Virus record (IMG/VR): IMGVR_UViG_3300045918_000358
Span: 1-22,510 of that record
DNA from: a virus
Reading direction: 5' to 3' (one strand)
Length of the DNA: 22,510 bases
Shown: piece after piece, positions 1 through 6,371 of the stretch
Numbering within the stretch: the first letter of the stretch is position 1
Layout: each line of letters opens with the position of its first letter
Position numbers and translations under genes: made by a program
The notes under the pieces: generated by a model
The model's input: only the letters and a program-made list of their open reading frames with translations
Told to the model about the DNA's origin: nothing
Databases searched by the model: none

Positions 1-24
1 AATATTTATTATATGATGATACTA

Positions 25-162
25 TTAAGACTTCAAGTATTTTTTATAAAAAAGTACAGCAATAACAAGAGTTAATGCATACAGAAATAACTTATCATTA
101 AAGGTTAGTATATGTTGGTTTATAATTTTAAGTTCTTCCAGTACCGAATGTGAAAGAATCAT
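25..162 (-). CDS. Small single-helix membrane protein (45 aa)
   Basis: A 45-residue reading frame starts at ATG 162-160, overlapping the stop of the preceding minus-strand gene as TGATG, and ends with TAA at 25-27. A GGGGTGG stretch just upstream can act as a ribosome site. Residues 1-24 are polar and amphipathic; residues 25-39 form one hydrophobic segment (LFLYALTLVIAVLFY), followed by a basic tail (KKYLK). This predicts an inner-membrane protein with a short cytoplasmic tail. The translational coupling to its neighbour argues that it is real despite its size. No family is recognised. It would be the last gene of the minus-strand run inside this window. Confidence 0.6.
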   Translation of the reverse strand: MILSHSVLEELKIINQHILTFNDKLFLYALTLVIAVLFYKKYLKS

Positions 163-416
163 CAACCACCCCAAGGTAAATGGTCTGCAACTAATTCAAT
201 TTTAAAGTGTTCAGAAGCATTTGCATTGTTAACAAAATCATCTTCATTCTTAAATTTACGAGCTGAAGGATGAGGATGGTTATATACTATTGGAGTATCA
301 TCTATAGTATCAACTGTATAACCAGCATCTTGTAGTGCTCGTCGTATAATAATCAGAGGATGGCTAATAATTTGTCCCATACCTGATACATTTACAGTAA
401 TTTTTTGTTTACTCAC
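162..416 (-). CDS. Hypothetical protein (84 aa)
   Basis: The frame starts with GTG at 416-414, overlapping the TGA stop of the radical SAM gene (GTGA), so translation is probably coupled to that gene. The product is small, soluble and has no cysteines. Its N-terminal third (KITVNVSGMGQIISHPLIII) looks like a beta strand followed by a helix, then a D-rich stretch and a PHPSARKFKNEDD segment. No known family is recognised. Its place directly behind the deazaguanine-type gene gives a weak hint of shared function, but nothing in the sequence proves it. The next gene (25-162) starts inside its stop codon. Confidence 0.75.
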   Translation of the reverse strand: MSKQKITVNVSGMGQIISHPLIIIRRALQDAGYTVDTIDDTPIVYNHPHPSARKFKNEDDFVNNANASEHFKIELVADHLPWGG

Positions 417-1306
417 GTACCAACACCGTTTCCAAATACACTGTTCTGGATTCTATGGCAATAGATGTATCCGTTGCTAATACACATATCAGCAACCTTA
501 GCCGCAATATTTTGTTGTTGTTCTTCTAAACAGGCGACCGGCATTATGTACACATTACGATCAATACGTACACCAGCTTTCTTATATGCATCTAGAACCC
601 AAGATACTTCAACAAAATCCAATTCAGTAGGACCACAAACAAACTTAAAATATTGTTGAACTTGACTGGAGAGCCACATTCCGTAGCTTAATTGACCTTT
701 AGCTACCTCAGGTTTGATAGCTTTTTCCCATTGCTCACCACTACCTGAAAGTTTTGGACTATTACTCCAAATTAACTTACGGTTAGTACCGTTATCAACC
801 CAACTAGCCAGATATTTAAGAAAATCGTCTTGCAATGGTACCGCACAGTTAGTTTCGATTAACAAGTATTGTAGATCGTTAAATAATGGGTGGTTTAATA
901 ATGCAGGTAAATGTTTTGCACGTAAAGTAGGTTCGCCGCCAGTTAATGAAAGTATAACTGGAGTTTTACTTAGAGGATGATGCCATTGATGATGTGGAAT
1001 AGTATCCATAACAGTTTGAGCTAATAAGTTCTCATCACCTTCTGTCCACATATGTTTGAATTTTTTATCCCAGCTGTAGATACTATCACAACCTTTAGTG
1101 ATCAGTGGAATACTATAGATATCTTTATAGTCTGATGGATTGAAACCTAAAGTTTCGATTGAGGTAGTATCGACCTTATCAGGGTTGTTAAATCCCCTAC
1201 ATTCAAAGTTGCAACCAGTAAAGCGGATGTATACAGTAGGCCAACCTGAATAGGGACCTTCACCTTCGATACTTTGAAACACTTCAGACCAACTAAATTT
1301 TGCCAT
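413..1306 (-). CDS. queE: QueE-like radical SAM protein (7-carboxy-7-deazaguanine synthase family)
   Basis: The 297-residue protein opens with FQSIEGEGPYSGWPTVYIRF (residues 10-29), matching the QueE signature, and carries the SAM-binding GGEPT motif in LSLTGGEPTLR. QueE converts 6-carboxytetrahydropterin to 7-carboxy-7-deazaguanine, the branch point to preQ0, queuosine and 7-deazaguanine DNA modification. In the usual CxxxCxxC cluster motif the third cysteine is replaced: the sequence is C32-NFE-C36-RG-F39-NNP, and the next cysteine is C73 in GCDSIYSW. The protein is also longer than the roughly 210-250 residues typical of bacterial QueE. Start ATG 1306 has an AGGAG site at 1314-1318 and a sigma70-like promoter at 1333-1361. 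No QueC, QueD or transglycosylase partner is in the window. The family call is firm; the exact reaction is inferred. Confidence 0.85.
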   Translation of the reverse strand: MAKFSWSEVFQSIEGEGPYSGWPTVYIRFTGCNFECRGFNNPDKVDTTSIETLGFNPSDYKDIYSIPLITKGCDSIYSWDKKFKHMWTEGDENLLAQTVMDTIPHHQWHHPLSKTPVILSLTGGEPTLRAKHLPALLNHPLFNDLQYLLIETNCAVPLQDDFLKYLASWVDNGTNRKLIWSNSPKLSGSGEQWEKAIKPEVAKGQLSYGMWLSSQVQQYFKFVCGPTELDFVEVSWVLDAYKKAGVRIDRNVYIMPVACLEEQQQNIAAKVADMCISNGYIYCHRIQNSVFGNGVGT

Positions 1307-1332
1307 AATAAACTCCTAGTATAATTTTGTAT

Positions 1333-1361
1333 AGTATACAGTATTTGAGTATAATATTCAA
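1333..1361 (-). promoter_or_regulatory. Sigma70-like promoter for the radical SAM gene
   Basis: On the minus strand a TTGAAT -35 (1361-1356), a 17-base spacer and a TATACT -10 (1338-1333) lie in the gap between the stop of the 1362-1553 gene and the queE-like start at 1306. The close match to consensus and exact spacing support an early-type host-polymerase promoter. Confidence 0.6.
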
Positions 1362-1553
1362 CTATTTTACATATATTATATCAAAACGTTCATCGGTAAC
1401 AGTATCGACCCATGCTACATTAACAGGGTTTAATACGGGATCTCCATCCGAATAAGTCATACCTACTGGCGGTTGACCTTTTACAGCAACTAAATTATGC
1501 TTTTTTCGAGCATTCATCCAATCGTTTAATTCTTTATTATTCTGGATCTTCAT
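1362..1553 (-). CDS. Hypothetical protein (63 aa)
   Basis: Start ATG 1553-1551 has a GGAG ribosome site five bases upstream, inside the 3' end of the preceding gene, with which it overlaps by 17 bases. The product begins MKIQNNKELNDWMNARKKHN, probably helical, and ends with VAWVDTVTDERFDIIYVK, probably strands. It has no cysteine and no membrane segment. I do not recognise the family. It is the last gene before the internal promoter of the queE-like gene, so it probably closes a transcription unit that started upstream. Confidence 0.7.
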   Translation of the reverse strand: MKIQNNKELNDWMNARKKHNLVAVKGQPPVGMTYSDGDPVLNPVNVAWVDTVTDERFDIIYVK

Positions 1554-2094
1554 TATACTCCGGTTCTTTTGGCTTATATATCAGTGGACCTGGATCTTTT
1601 GGTGGGTTAAAATTATCACGAAACGACTTTATTAACAATTCGGTAATTTCCAAGCTTATATTCTGTAACAATTTATCAAAATCTTTAGCACTATGTACTA
1701 CTGCATCCGTAAATGCATACATGTAACCAACTTGATCAGTTTTACCTGAGTTTCTAAATAATATTTTAACACTACCAACTCGTTTAGTATCGTCCCAGCC
1801 AATTACTGGTGCACCAATACGCAATTGTAATACATCATAATATGACTGGTTACTTGGTAGTGTATAATGTTCAGTACTACTCAACATTGGATGATATTTA
1901 TTATTGTTAGCTAATTCTTCTCTTACAGCATTTGAAACAACGTTAAGTTGTTCAATTTGTTGTTGATACGTATTATAAGCTAGTAACATATCATTTTCAC
2001 GTTGAGTAATTTCTTTCAAACGTTTAGTATTTACAAAGTGATAGTGCTTTGTTTTCAACCTATTAACAGTATTTAAATTTATAGGTTTGTTCAT
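1537..2094 (-). CDS. Hypothetical protein with N-terminal coiled coil (185 aa)
   Basis: Start ATG 2094-2092 overlaps the TGA stop of the upstream membrane-protein gene (ATGA), without its own ribosome site, so coupling is likely. Residues 20-65 are rich in K, E, Q and N with few breaks (KEITQRENDMLLAYNTYQQQ), which suggests a coiled coil. The middle (VLQLRIGAPVIGWDDTKRVG and following) looks like a beta-rich domain, and the C-terminus is proline- and acid-rich (PPKDPGPLIYKPKEPEYNEDPE region). No enzyme motif or family is recognised. Confidence 0.75.
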   Translation of the reverse strand: MNKPINLNTVNRLKTKHYHFVNTKRLKEITQRENDMLLAYNTYQQQIEQLNVVSNAVREELANNNKYHPMLSSTEHYTLPSNQSYYDVLQLRIGAPVIGWDDTKRVGSVKILFRNSGKTDQVGYMYAFTDAVVHSAKDFDKLLQNISLEITELLIKSFRDNFNPPKDPGPLIYKPKEPEYNEDPE

Positions 2095-2306
2095 AATTTA
2101 ATAGTAGCATCTTTTCGAATACACATATATTGGCTATCATCTGTAGTAATTAACATACCACCTGCAGCTTCACATTTAGTATTATATTGTTGATCTTGTT
2201 GAACTGCTACCACTGTAACACCAATTAATAATATAATTAGGAATCCTAGTACAAGTTCAACTGCATACCTTTCAACCCAACACCAATTTATCATAAATGA
2301 TTTCAT
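2091..2306 (-). CDS. Small membrane protein (71 aa)
   Basis: Start ATG 2306-2304 has an AGGT site about five bases upstream, within the stop region of the preceding gene. Residues 15-35 (ELVLGFLIILLIGVTVVAVQQ) form one strong transmembrane helix. The C-terminal part holds two cysteines (KCEAAGG and YMCIRK), spaced so that they could form a disulfide if it is periplasmic. The aromatic and charged N-terminus is short. Similar one-helix proteins with a two-cysteine tail are common in phage genomes, but no function is known to me. Confidence 0.75.
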   Translation of the reverse strand: MKSFMINWCWVERYAVELVLGFLIILLIGVTVVAVQQDQQYNTKCEAAGGMLITTDDSQYMCIRKDATIKL

Positions 2307-2307
2307 T

Positions 2308-2487
2308 TTAACCTAATAATATTTCTCGCCCTAACTGATCTACTTTAACAACTTCAGCCACCATCCGTTGGTCTACTGGTAGATTATCTAAAAATGGTTG
2401 TAAACCGCTACGAGTAGGTACTCGAACAGGTTGTAGTACGCCATTTACCTTTACTGTAAAAAAGTATTGTTCATTTGTTCCTAACAT
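2308..2487 (-). CDS. Hypothetical protein (59 aa)
   Basis: The frame is open back to 2568, but the start at ATG 2487-2485 is preferred: it has AGGAG eight bases upstream and leaves the macro-domain gene (ending at 2498) free of overlap. The longer version would run 71 bases into that gene. The 59-residue product (MLGTNEQYFFTVKVNGVLQP and on) looks like a small beta-rich domain with one helix (PFLDNLPVDQR). No family is recognised. Confidence 0.75.
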   Translation of the reverse strand: MLGTNEQYFFTVKVNGVLQPVRVPTRSGLQPFLDNLPVDQRMVAEVVKVDQLGREILLG

Positions 2488-2497
2488 TTTATTCTCC

Positions 2498-2953
2498 TTA
2501 TAATTCACATATAGTGATGTCTTTTTTATATTCATTAATACGAATACAATCTTGTAATGAGGGTTCAACCTCAGTATTCCAATTTAAACCACCAAATCCT
2601 GCCCCTATTTTAGGCATATAAATTGGTAAGTTGTGTACATTTGAAATATGTAATAGTTTTGTAAAGGTAGATTCAATAGATCCAATATCAGCGTAACGTC
2701 CATGTCTACCATAATTGAACTGTGTAAACATGTTCACAACATATAACTGATCTGGTACTATCACTACTAATTGAACTTGCCCTAACAATTTACGATTGCA
2801 ATGTTCTAAACTACGGTACATATCATTAATAATAGGCCATTTTCGTTTAAGTGCAAGAGCAGCACCTGCTCCCATTACACCTTGACAATTAACACCATGA
2901 CCTATAACCCCGTATGTAACAGTAGTAATATCTTGTTTTTGATATATTAACAT
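2498..2953 (-). CDS. Macro-domain protein (ADP-ribose-binding or phosphatase type)
   Basis: This 151-residue protein is a complete single macro domain. It shows GHGVNCQGVMGAGAALAL near residues 18-35, the ADP-ribose-binding loop with N22, and YMPKIGAGFGGLNW near 112-125, the second glycine-rich loop. The Poa1p-like and phage members of this fold remove phosphate from ADP-ribose-1''-phosphate or de-ADP-ribosylate substrates. A phage could use it in NAD+/ADP-ribose salvage or to counter ADP-ribose-based host defence; that role is inference. Start ATG 2953 has GAGG five bases upstream and overlaps the stop of the upstream gene. The fold call is strong, the substrate unknown. Confidence 0.88.
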   Translation of the reverse strand: MLIYQKQDITTVTYGVIGHGVNCQGVMGAGAALALKRKWPIINDMYRSLEHCNRKLLGQVQLVVIVPDQLYVVNMFTQFNYGRHGRYADIGSIESTFTKLLHISNVHNLPIYMPKIGAGFGGLNWNTEVEPSLQDCIRINEYKKDITICEL

Positions 2954-3141
2954 CCAGCCTCTGATTCGGTTAAGATATCAGCATCCATAATTGGTCTAGT
3001 TTTTGTAATAACTTGTGTTAATGCATTTGCATATGGAAAGGTTGAACCATGTAATGTCCAACCTTGAGATATCATAAGATTAACTTGAGATTCTAAAAAG
3101 TCTACTCGACCATGTAATATTTTATATTCAGTTTTTAGCAT
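2947..3141 (-). CDS. DUF1737-like small protein (64 aa)
   Basis: The pattern YKILHGRVDFLESQVNLMIS followed by QGWTLHGS and ALTQVITK matches the small DUF1737-type fold, in which a strand, a helix over the E/V/N residues and a GW.xxG turn recur. Its function is unknown; such proteins are common in phages. Start ATG 3141 lacks a good ribosome site, and the gene follows the stop of the upstream gene by one base, so coupling is likely. The last codons overlap the start of the macro-domain gene. The family call rests on pattern memory only. Confidence 0.7.
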   Translation of the reverse strand: MLKTEYKILHGRVDFLESQVNLMISQGWTLHGSTFPYANALTQVITKTRPIMDADILTESEAGC

Positions 3142-3142
3142 T

Positions 3143-3415
3143 TTAATGTAGTGTATGTTTAACGTTATCCCAGGGATTGGTACCTTTACGATACCACCCT
3201 AAGTCATTCATCTCTTCTTCAGAGAGGCATTGCATTTTAACACTTTCAGGAAATAATAAGATAGCAACTTCGTACTTTTCTGCAATAGGTGCCAGTGAAT
3301 CGAACATCTTTTGACGTTGGTCAGCAGATGTGGTTTCGGGTACAGTTATTGTTAAAATATCACCAGCATTTGGTTGCATTTGATCTACAACTACGGATAT
3401 ATCGATAGTGCTCAT
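3143..3415 (-). CDS. Hypothetical protein (90 aa)
   Basis: Start ATG 3415-3413 has a GGGAG site seven bases upstream. The protein begins with a beta segment (TIDISVVVDQMQPNAGDILT), contains a helix (SADQRQKMFDSLAPIAEKYE) and a hydrophobic strand (VAILLFPESV), then ends with LSEEEMNDLGWYRKGTNPWD. The strand-helix-strand order suggests a small alpha/beta domain. No known family is recognised. A 61-base gap with an inverted repeat (3438-3458) precedes it. Confidence 0.75.
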   Translation of the reverse strand: MSTIDISVVVDQMQPNAGDILTITVPETTSADQRQKMFDSLAPIAEKYEVAILLFPESVKMQCLSEEEMNDLGWYRKGTNPWDNVKHTLH

Positions 3416-3437
3416 AATCTACTCCCTGTAATAAGTT

Positions 3438-3458
3438 AATCATATATTTAATATGATT
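3438..3458. repeat. Inverted repeat in intergenic gap
   Basis: AATCATAT and ATATGATT form a perfect 8-base inverted repeat around a 5-base loop in the 61-base gap 3416-3476. It lacks a U-run in either direction, so it is not a clear terminator. It could be an operator or an RNA hairpin; being all A/T apart from one pair on each arm, chance is also possible. Confidence 0.35.
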
Positions 3459-3476
3459 TACATATAAGGGTGATTA

Positions 3477-3857
3477 TTATTCTGGTAAATTATTGTCCTG
3501 AGCGTATTTTTGTAATTCTTTCGCAGCTGCAATTAATGCAAGCTTACGTTTAAGATATTCAACCCGTGCTGGTGCGGTACGTTTACGTTGTTCTTCTTGA
3601 CGGTCAGATATGTTTTGTGCAATTTCTTCAAGAATTTGGTTAGCATCTGGAGCTAACTGAAGGTCAGCTTCTTCAACTTGTGCTAATTCAAATATTTGAA
3701 TGGCTTCATTATCAATCCTGTTTAATTCTGCAAATGGATCAACACCATCTCGTGTGTATATGTCTTCATTTGTGAAACGCTCAGCATCTTTCTTACTAAG
3801 TTTTATCCATAACCAAATTGCTCCAATTACTACTGCTAATACTAATAATTCTTCCAC
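3477..3857 (-). CDS. Membrane-anchored hypothetical protein (126 aa)
   Basis: The start is GTG 3857-3855, chosen because AGGAG lies seven bases upstream and no ATG is nearby. Residues 3-19 (ELLVLAVVIGAIWLWIKL region) form an N-terminal transmembrane anchor. The rest is soluble, strongly charged and predicted helical (long E/Q/R/K/A runs from residue 45 to the end), probably a coiled coil facing the cytoplasm. No catalytic motif is visible. The shape resembles spanin or phage inner-membrane accessory proteins only in a general way, so no function is assigned. Confidence 0.75.
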   Translation of the reverse strand: MEELLVLAVVIGAIWLWIKLSKKDAERFTNEDIYTRDGVDPFAELNRIDNEAIQIFELAQVEEADLQLAPDANQILEEIAQNISDRQEEQRKRTAPARVEYLKRKLALIAAAKELQKYAQDNNLPE

Positions 3858-3866
3858 GATATTCTC

Positions 3867-4055
3867 CTAAGCTATAATGTTGTCAACTTGTGTTTGTGGA
3901 ATAGTTTCTCCACTATACAAGGTGTAAAAGTGTATGTTTCGATCGATTCTAACTCCTTTTATAGAGTTATGTTTTTGTTCCCACTTACCAGAGCAACCAC
4001 AGCCATGTGGTACTCGGTATAATATTTTTGTTCCTATTGACAATGGATGTTGCAT
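3867..4055 (-). CDS. Hypothetical Cys-containing protein (62 aa)
   Basis: Start ATG 4055-4053 lies inside the 3' end of the upstream gene, overlapping it by 22 bases in another frame. The product has a HGCGCSGKW motif near residues 17-25, whose H/C spacing might bind a metal, and ends with strands (HFYTLYSGETIPQTQVDNII). It resembles a small SH3-like barrel of the type that begins with a G.K(I/V).Y pattern (IGTKILYRVPHG). The family is not recognised. Confidence 0.65.
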   Translation of the reverse strand: MQHPLSIGTKILYRVPHGCGCSGKWEQKHNSIKGVRIDRNIHFYTLYSGETIPQTQVDNIIA

Positions 4056-4321
4056 TCTATCTCGTCCTCATTTTCTAACATTACTTGCTGGGTGTTACTC
4101 CAACGACCCCACGCAAACATTAAATATAACCCTAATATCATAGAGATTATACCATACTTTATTGAATAGTGTGATATGTCTGATTCTAGTTTTGTACGAT
4201 CTTTATGTTCAATAAAACGGTTATTCGCAGCCATAATATTGTATATTAATAATCCAGTGAAACCTACTAATGCAATTGTTAGCAGGCATAATGTTTCAAA
4301 AGTTGAAATTTCAAAAAACAT
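4034..4321 (-). CDS. Two-helix membrane protein (95 aa)
   Basis: Start ATG 4321-4319 has a GGAG site five bases upstream, located in the stop region of the metallophosphoesterase gene. Two hydrophobic helices are clear: residues 8-29 (FETLCLLTIALVGFTGLLIY region) and 54-70 (YGIISMILGLYLMFAWG region), linked by a charged loop (NNRFIEHKDRTKLESD). The C-terminus is acidic with two cysteines. No holin or transporter signature is definite. It could be an inner-membrane regulator, but the role is unknown. Confidence 0.75.
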   Translation of the reverse strand: MFFEISTFETLCLLTIALVGFTGLLIYNIMAANNRFIEHKDRTKLESDISHYSIKYGIISMILGLYLMFAWGRWSNTQQVMLENEDEIECNIHCQ

Positions 4322-5104
4322 TTATATCTCCAATAATATTGTTGGGTTATGTTCAGGATTTCGTTCAGTAAAGTATCCAACTGGGTTAGCAATTACATTA
4401 GTTTTATTAATCATATAGTTAAAACTATTATGAACATGACCATGAAACCAATATTTAATATCAGTCGTTTCGATTAATTCATCCAGATCAGATGCATACG
4501 CACCATTAGTAGAATCAAACTTATAATGTTCGTGTATAGATTGTCTAGAGGGAGCATGGTGAGTTACTACTACAATTTTTCTACCTAATTCTGAATACTT
4601 TTCAACATTATTAAAAATAAAGTCACGAGCAGTATAGTGGTACTGTGCAGCATCTTGAGGTAAGAATTTTTGACGCCAAGGTTCACTTACTGGACCAGTT
4701 CTAATCAAACGATGATCATTCATTCTTAATTGACAATCCCACATTGACATAGGGTCTAATTTATCATAATCAGTCCACATAGTGTCACCAATAAACACCA
4801 CATCATCAACAAAAGCAACAAATCTATAACCGTTAGTTAAATTAACATTATCTATTAATAATTTATCAGCAACGTCTGCTGAATATGGCCAGTTGCCACG
4901 ATAATATTCGTGGTTTCCGTATACCCAGAGAACCCGTTTGAATCTAGCACAAGCATCTTCGATAAAGTCTTGATACGTGTATGGTTTTTCGAGCATACCG
5001 ATATCACCAGCCAGTATTAGCACAGTTTCTGAATCGGTTGGGAGTGTTGGAATCTCGTAGTTGCCCATCTCGAGGTGGCAATCTGATAAAATTCTAATGA
5101 ACAT
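4322..5104 (-). CDS. Calcineurin-like metallophosphoesterase
   Basis: All metal-binding motifs of the family appear in order in the 260 residues: D8-C-H10, G33-D34, G63-N-H-E66, H182-H183 and H221-G-H-V-H225. The enzyme would hydrolyse phosphoesters with a two-metal centre in the cytoplasm; the substrate (nucleotide, nucleic acid or other) cannot be told. Phage relatives are usually annotated simply as phosphoesterases. Start ATG 5104 has AAGG upstream and a sigma70-like promoter at 5136-5164, so this is the first gene of the long minus-strand unit. The length is normal and no active-site residue is missing, so it is likely active. Confidence 0.9.
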   Translation of the reverse strand: MFIRILSDCHLEMGNYEIPTLPTDSETVLILAGDIGMLEKPYTYQDFIEDACARFKRVLWVYGNHEYYRGNWPYSADVADKLLIDNVNLTNGYRFVAFVDDVVFIGDTMWTDYDKLDPMSMWDCQLRMNDHRLIRTGPVSEPWRQKFLPQDAAQYHYTARDFIFNNVEKYSELGRKIVVVTHHAPSRQSIHEHYKFDSTNGAYASDLDELIETTDIKYWFHGHVHNSFNYMINKTNVIANPVGYFTERNPEHNPTILLEI

Positions 5105-5135
5105 GAATTACCTTAGTATTTAAAATGTATAAGTT

Positions 5136-5164
5136 ATTATATTATATATTGATGGAGAAAACAA
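5136..5164 (-). promoter_or_regulatory. Sigma70-like promoter for the minus-strand cluster
   Basis: On the minus strand TTGTTT (5164-5159), a 17-base spacer and a perfect TATAAT (5141-5136) face the metallophosphoesterase. The -35 lies immediately beside the GTG start of the divergent gene at 5165, and the region also contains that gene's ribosome site, so the two transcription units share a 60-base control region. Confidence 0.6.
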
Positions 5165-5911
5165 GTGGCTAGACTATATAAATGGCAACGGATGGCTGAA
5201 CCTGAACTAGATGAGGAAGGTAATCCAGTACCTAAACCAAAACCTAAACGAAAAACAGTTAAAAAGAAAGTAGTTGCTCCAAAACCAGCTAAGAAACGAG
5301 CAGCTATAAAAAAACCAGATAAACCATTACCATCGAATCCAGATTTCTTACCATTCTGGGACGCGGTTCACTGGGTTCACAAACAAAAGTTTGCGTGTCT
5401 TAAAGATTGGCAAAAATTTGTTAAGTCTGGAGATCTCCCAACTTTTATACCAGCTAACCCTGAATATGAATATGGGTATAGAAAGACTGATGAGTGGAGA
5501 GGTTGGAAAGTATGGATAGGTATAACCTCTGAAGCTGTCATCTCAGCTGCTCAAGGAAAGACTCAGTATCTGGTACTATCATATAGACGTATGTTACCAC
5601 CTAACATTTTATGTTTTAGAACATTTAGAGATACCTTAGAAAATGCAATGACGGTAACTAATGGAATGGGAAATGTAATACTTCGGATATATGAAGTAGA
5701 CACTAAATATATGCAACAGGTAGGTAACATAGTAGAGTACCTATCTACAGGTTCTGATATGAGTAGTAGAGTGGTACAAAACACTCATGCGTTGTTATTT
5801 GAGATAGATTCACTACTAAGAGTATTGTATAGAGAGGGTGCAGTGTATAAACCTTTAGACGAATACTATGACGTTCCTGAGCACTTATACAAACCTATTA
5901 AAATGAAATAA
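5165..5911 (+). CDS. Protein with basic N-terminal tail and integrase-repeat-like domain
   Basis: The start is GTG 5165, supported by GGAG seven bases upstream. Residues 15-55 form a Lys/Pro/Ala-rich basic tail (KPKPKRKTVKKKVV and similar), as in DNA- or RNA-binding proteins. Residues 61-119 (FLPFWDAVHWVHKQKF, DWQKFVKSGDLPTFIPANPE, WRGWKVWIG) follow the pattern of the phage-integrase repeat unit, in which F.PF..A, W..Y.KSG..P..IP.NP and W..W.DWLG recur. The C-terminal 120 residues are unknown, with helices and a conserved-looking VLSYRRM. No tyrosine recombinase catalytic residues are visible, so it is not an integrase. A nucleic-acid-binding role is inferred from the tail and repeat. Confidence 0.75.
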   Translation: MARLYKWQRMAEPELDEEGNPVPKPKPKRKTVKKKVVAPKPAKKRAAIKKPDKPLPSNPDFLPFWDAVHWVHKQKFACLKDWQKFVKSGDLPTFIPANPEYEYGYRKTDEWRGWKVWIGITSEAVISAAQGKTQYLVLSYRRMLPPNILCFRTFRDTLENAMTVTNGMGNVILRIYEVDTKYMQQVGNIVEYLSTGSDMSSRVVQNTHALLFEIDSLLRVLYREGAVYKPLDEYYDVPEHLYKPIKMK

Positions 5912-5951
5912 CTTAAATGTTACATGGATTTTTAAGAATAGAGGTACTATA

Positions 5952-5969
5952 CTTACCCAGGACGGTAAG
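5952..5969 (+). other. Hairpin in leader region
   Basis: CTTACC and GGTAAG form a perfect 6-base stem around CAGGAC. It lies about 15 bases before the 5984-6007 terminator-like hairpin in the 123-base gap between genes. It may be part of a structured leader or an RNA-processing site. The rest of the gap shows no further signal. Confidence 0.35.
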
Positions 5970-5983
5970 AGATTCCGTTAAAC

Positions 5984-6007
5984 GTTCACATTTAGTGAAC
6001 ATTTTTT
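5984..6007 (+). terminator. Rho-independent terminator or attenuator
   Basis: GTTCAC (5984-5989) pairs with GTGAAC (5995-6000) around the loop ATTTA, followed by A and a run of six T. It lies behind the gene ending at 5911 and 28 bases before the gene at 6035, both on the same strand, so it may end one unit or act as an attenuator of the next. Confidence 0.6.
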
Positions 6008-6034
6008 AAACTTTTAGAATTACAGGACATTGCC

Positions 6035-6328
6035 ATGGCGTATCCAACTAACCCAACCAGTATCAACATTCCAGGTACTGTATCACATTTAAATAAACAA
6101 TTTGCCAGTTCAATCCAGAAGCTTGGATATTTGACAGGTGTTCGTTTTGCAGTTCGGGATACTGAAGTTTATGACTATCAGGTACAATATGCGTATATTA
6201 TAAACAACATTACCACCTCTCCTGGGTACATCGTACCTAAGTTCGTTACCAACGCACATGAACTTATTCGTGAAGTTGATAAACGTATCGAAGAAATCAA
6301 AGAGCAAAAGGCGGCTGAAACGGCTTAA
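6035..6328 (+). CDS. Hypothetical protein (97 aa)
   Basis: Start ATG 6035 has AGGA eight bases upstream. The protein begins AYPTNPTSINIPGTVSHLNK, has a central beta region (GVRFAVRDTEVYDYQVQYAY) and ends in a charged helix (ELIREVDKRIEEIKEQKAAE). The opening proline/threonine/asparagine-rich segment resembles flexible arms of phage structural proteins, but this is only a resemblance. Codon choice is richer in C/T-ending codons such as ATC and GTT than in the neighbours, as in highly expressed genes. No family is recognised. Confidence 0.75.
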   Translation: MAYPTNPTSINIPGTVSHLNKQFASSIQKLGYLTGVRFAVRDTEVYDYQVQYAYIINNITTSPGYIVPKFVTNAHELIREVDKRIEEIKEQKAAETA

Positions 6329-6339
6329 TAGCCCATATA

Positions 6340-6371
6340 GTTGATATGGGGATTTATGTCTCCATATCAAC
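6340..6371 (+). promoter_or_regulatory. Start-codon-sequestering hairpin (with competing hairpin 6332-6350)
   Basis: GTTGATATGGGGA (6340-6352) pairs with TCTCCATATCAAC (6359-6371): 13 pairs with one G-U. The six-base loop TTTATG ends with the likely start codon (6356-6358), and the GGGG ribosome site is in the stem. An alternative 7-pair hairpin, CCCATAT (6332-6338) with ATATGGG (6344-6350), shares bases with it, so the two exclude each other. There is no U-run, so it is not a terminator. Confidence 0.65.

Noticed and set aside
465-980. Plus-strand open frames opposite the queE-like gene
   Set aside because: They lie wholly antisense to a strongly supported gene, have no ribosome sites and show no protein-like composition.
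2488-2568. Longer N-terminal version of the 2308 gene
   Set aside because: The extension overlaps the macro-domain gene, and the internal ATG 2487 has a clear AGGAG site.
5165-5911. Tyrosine integrase or lysogeny module
   Set aside because: Only the repeat unit is present; the R-H-R-Y catalytic residues are absent and there is no attachment site or repressor nearby.
6340-6371. Terminator between the 6035 and 6356 genes
   Set aside because: The stem is strong but no U-run follows it, and it carries the next start codon.
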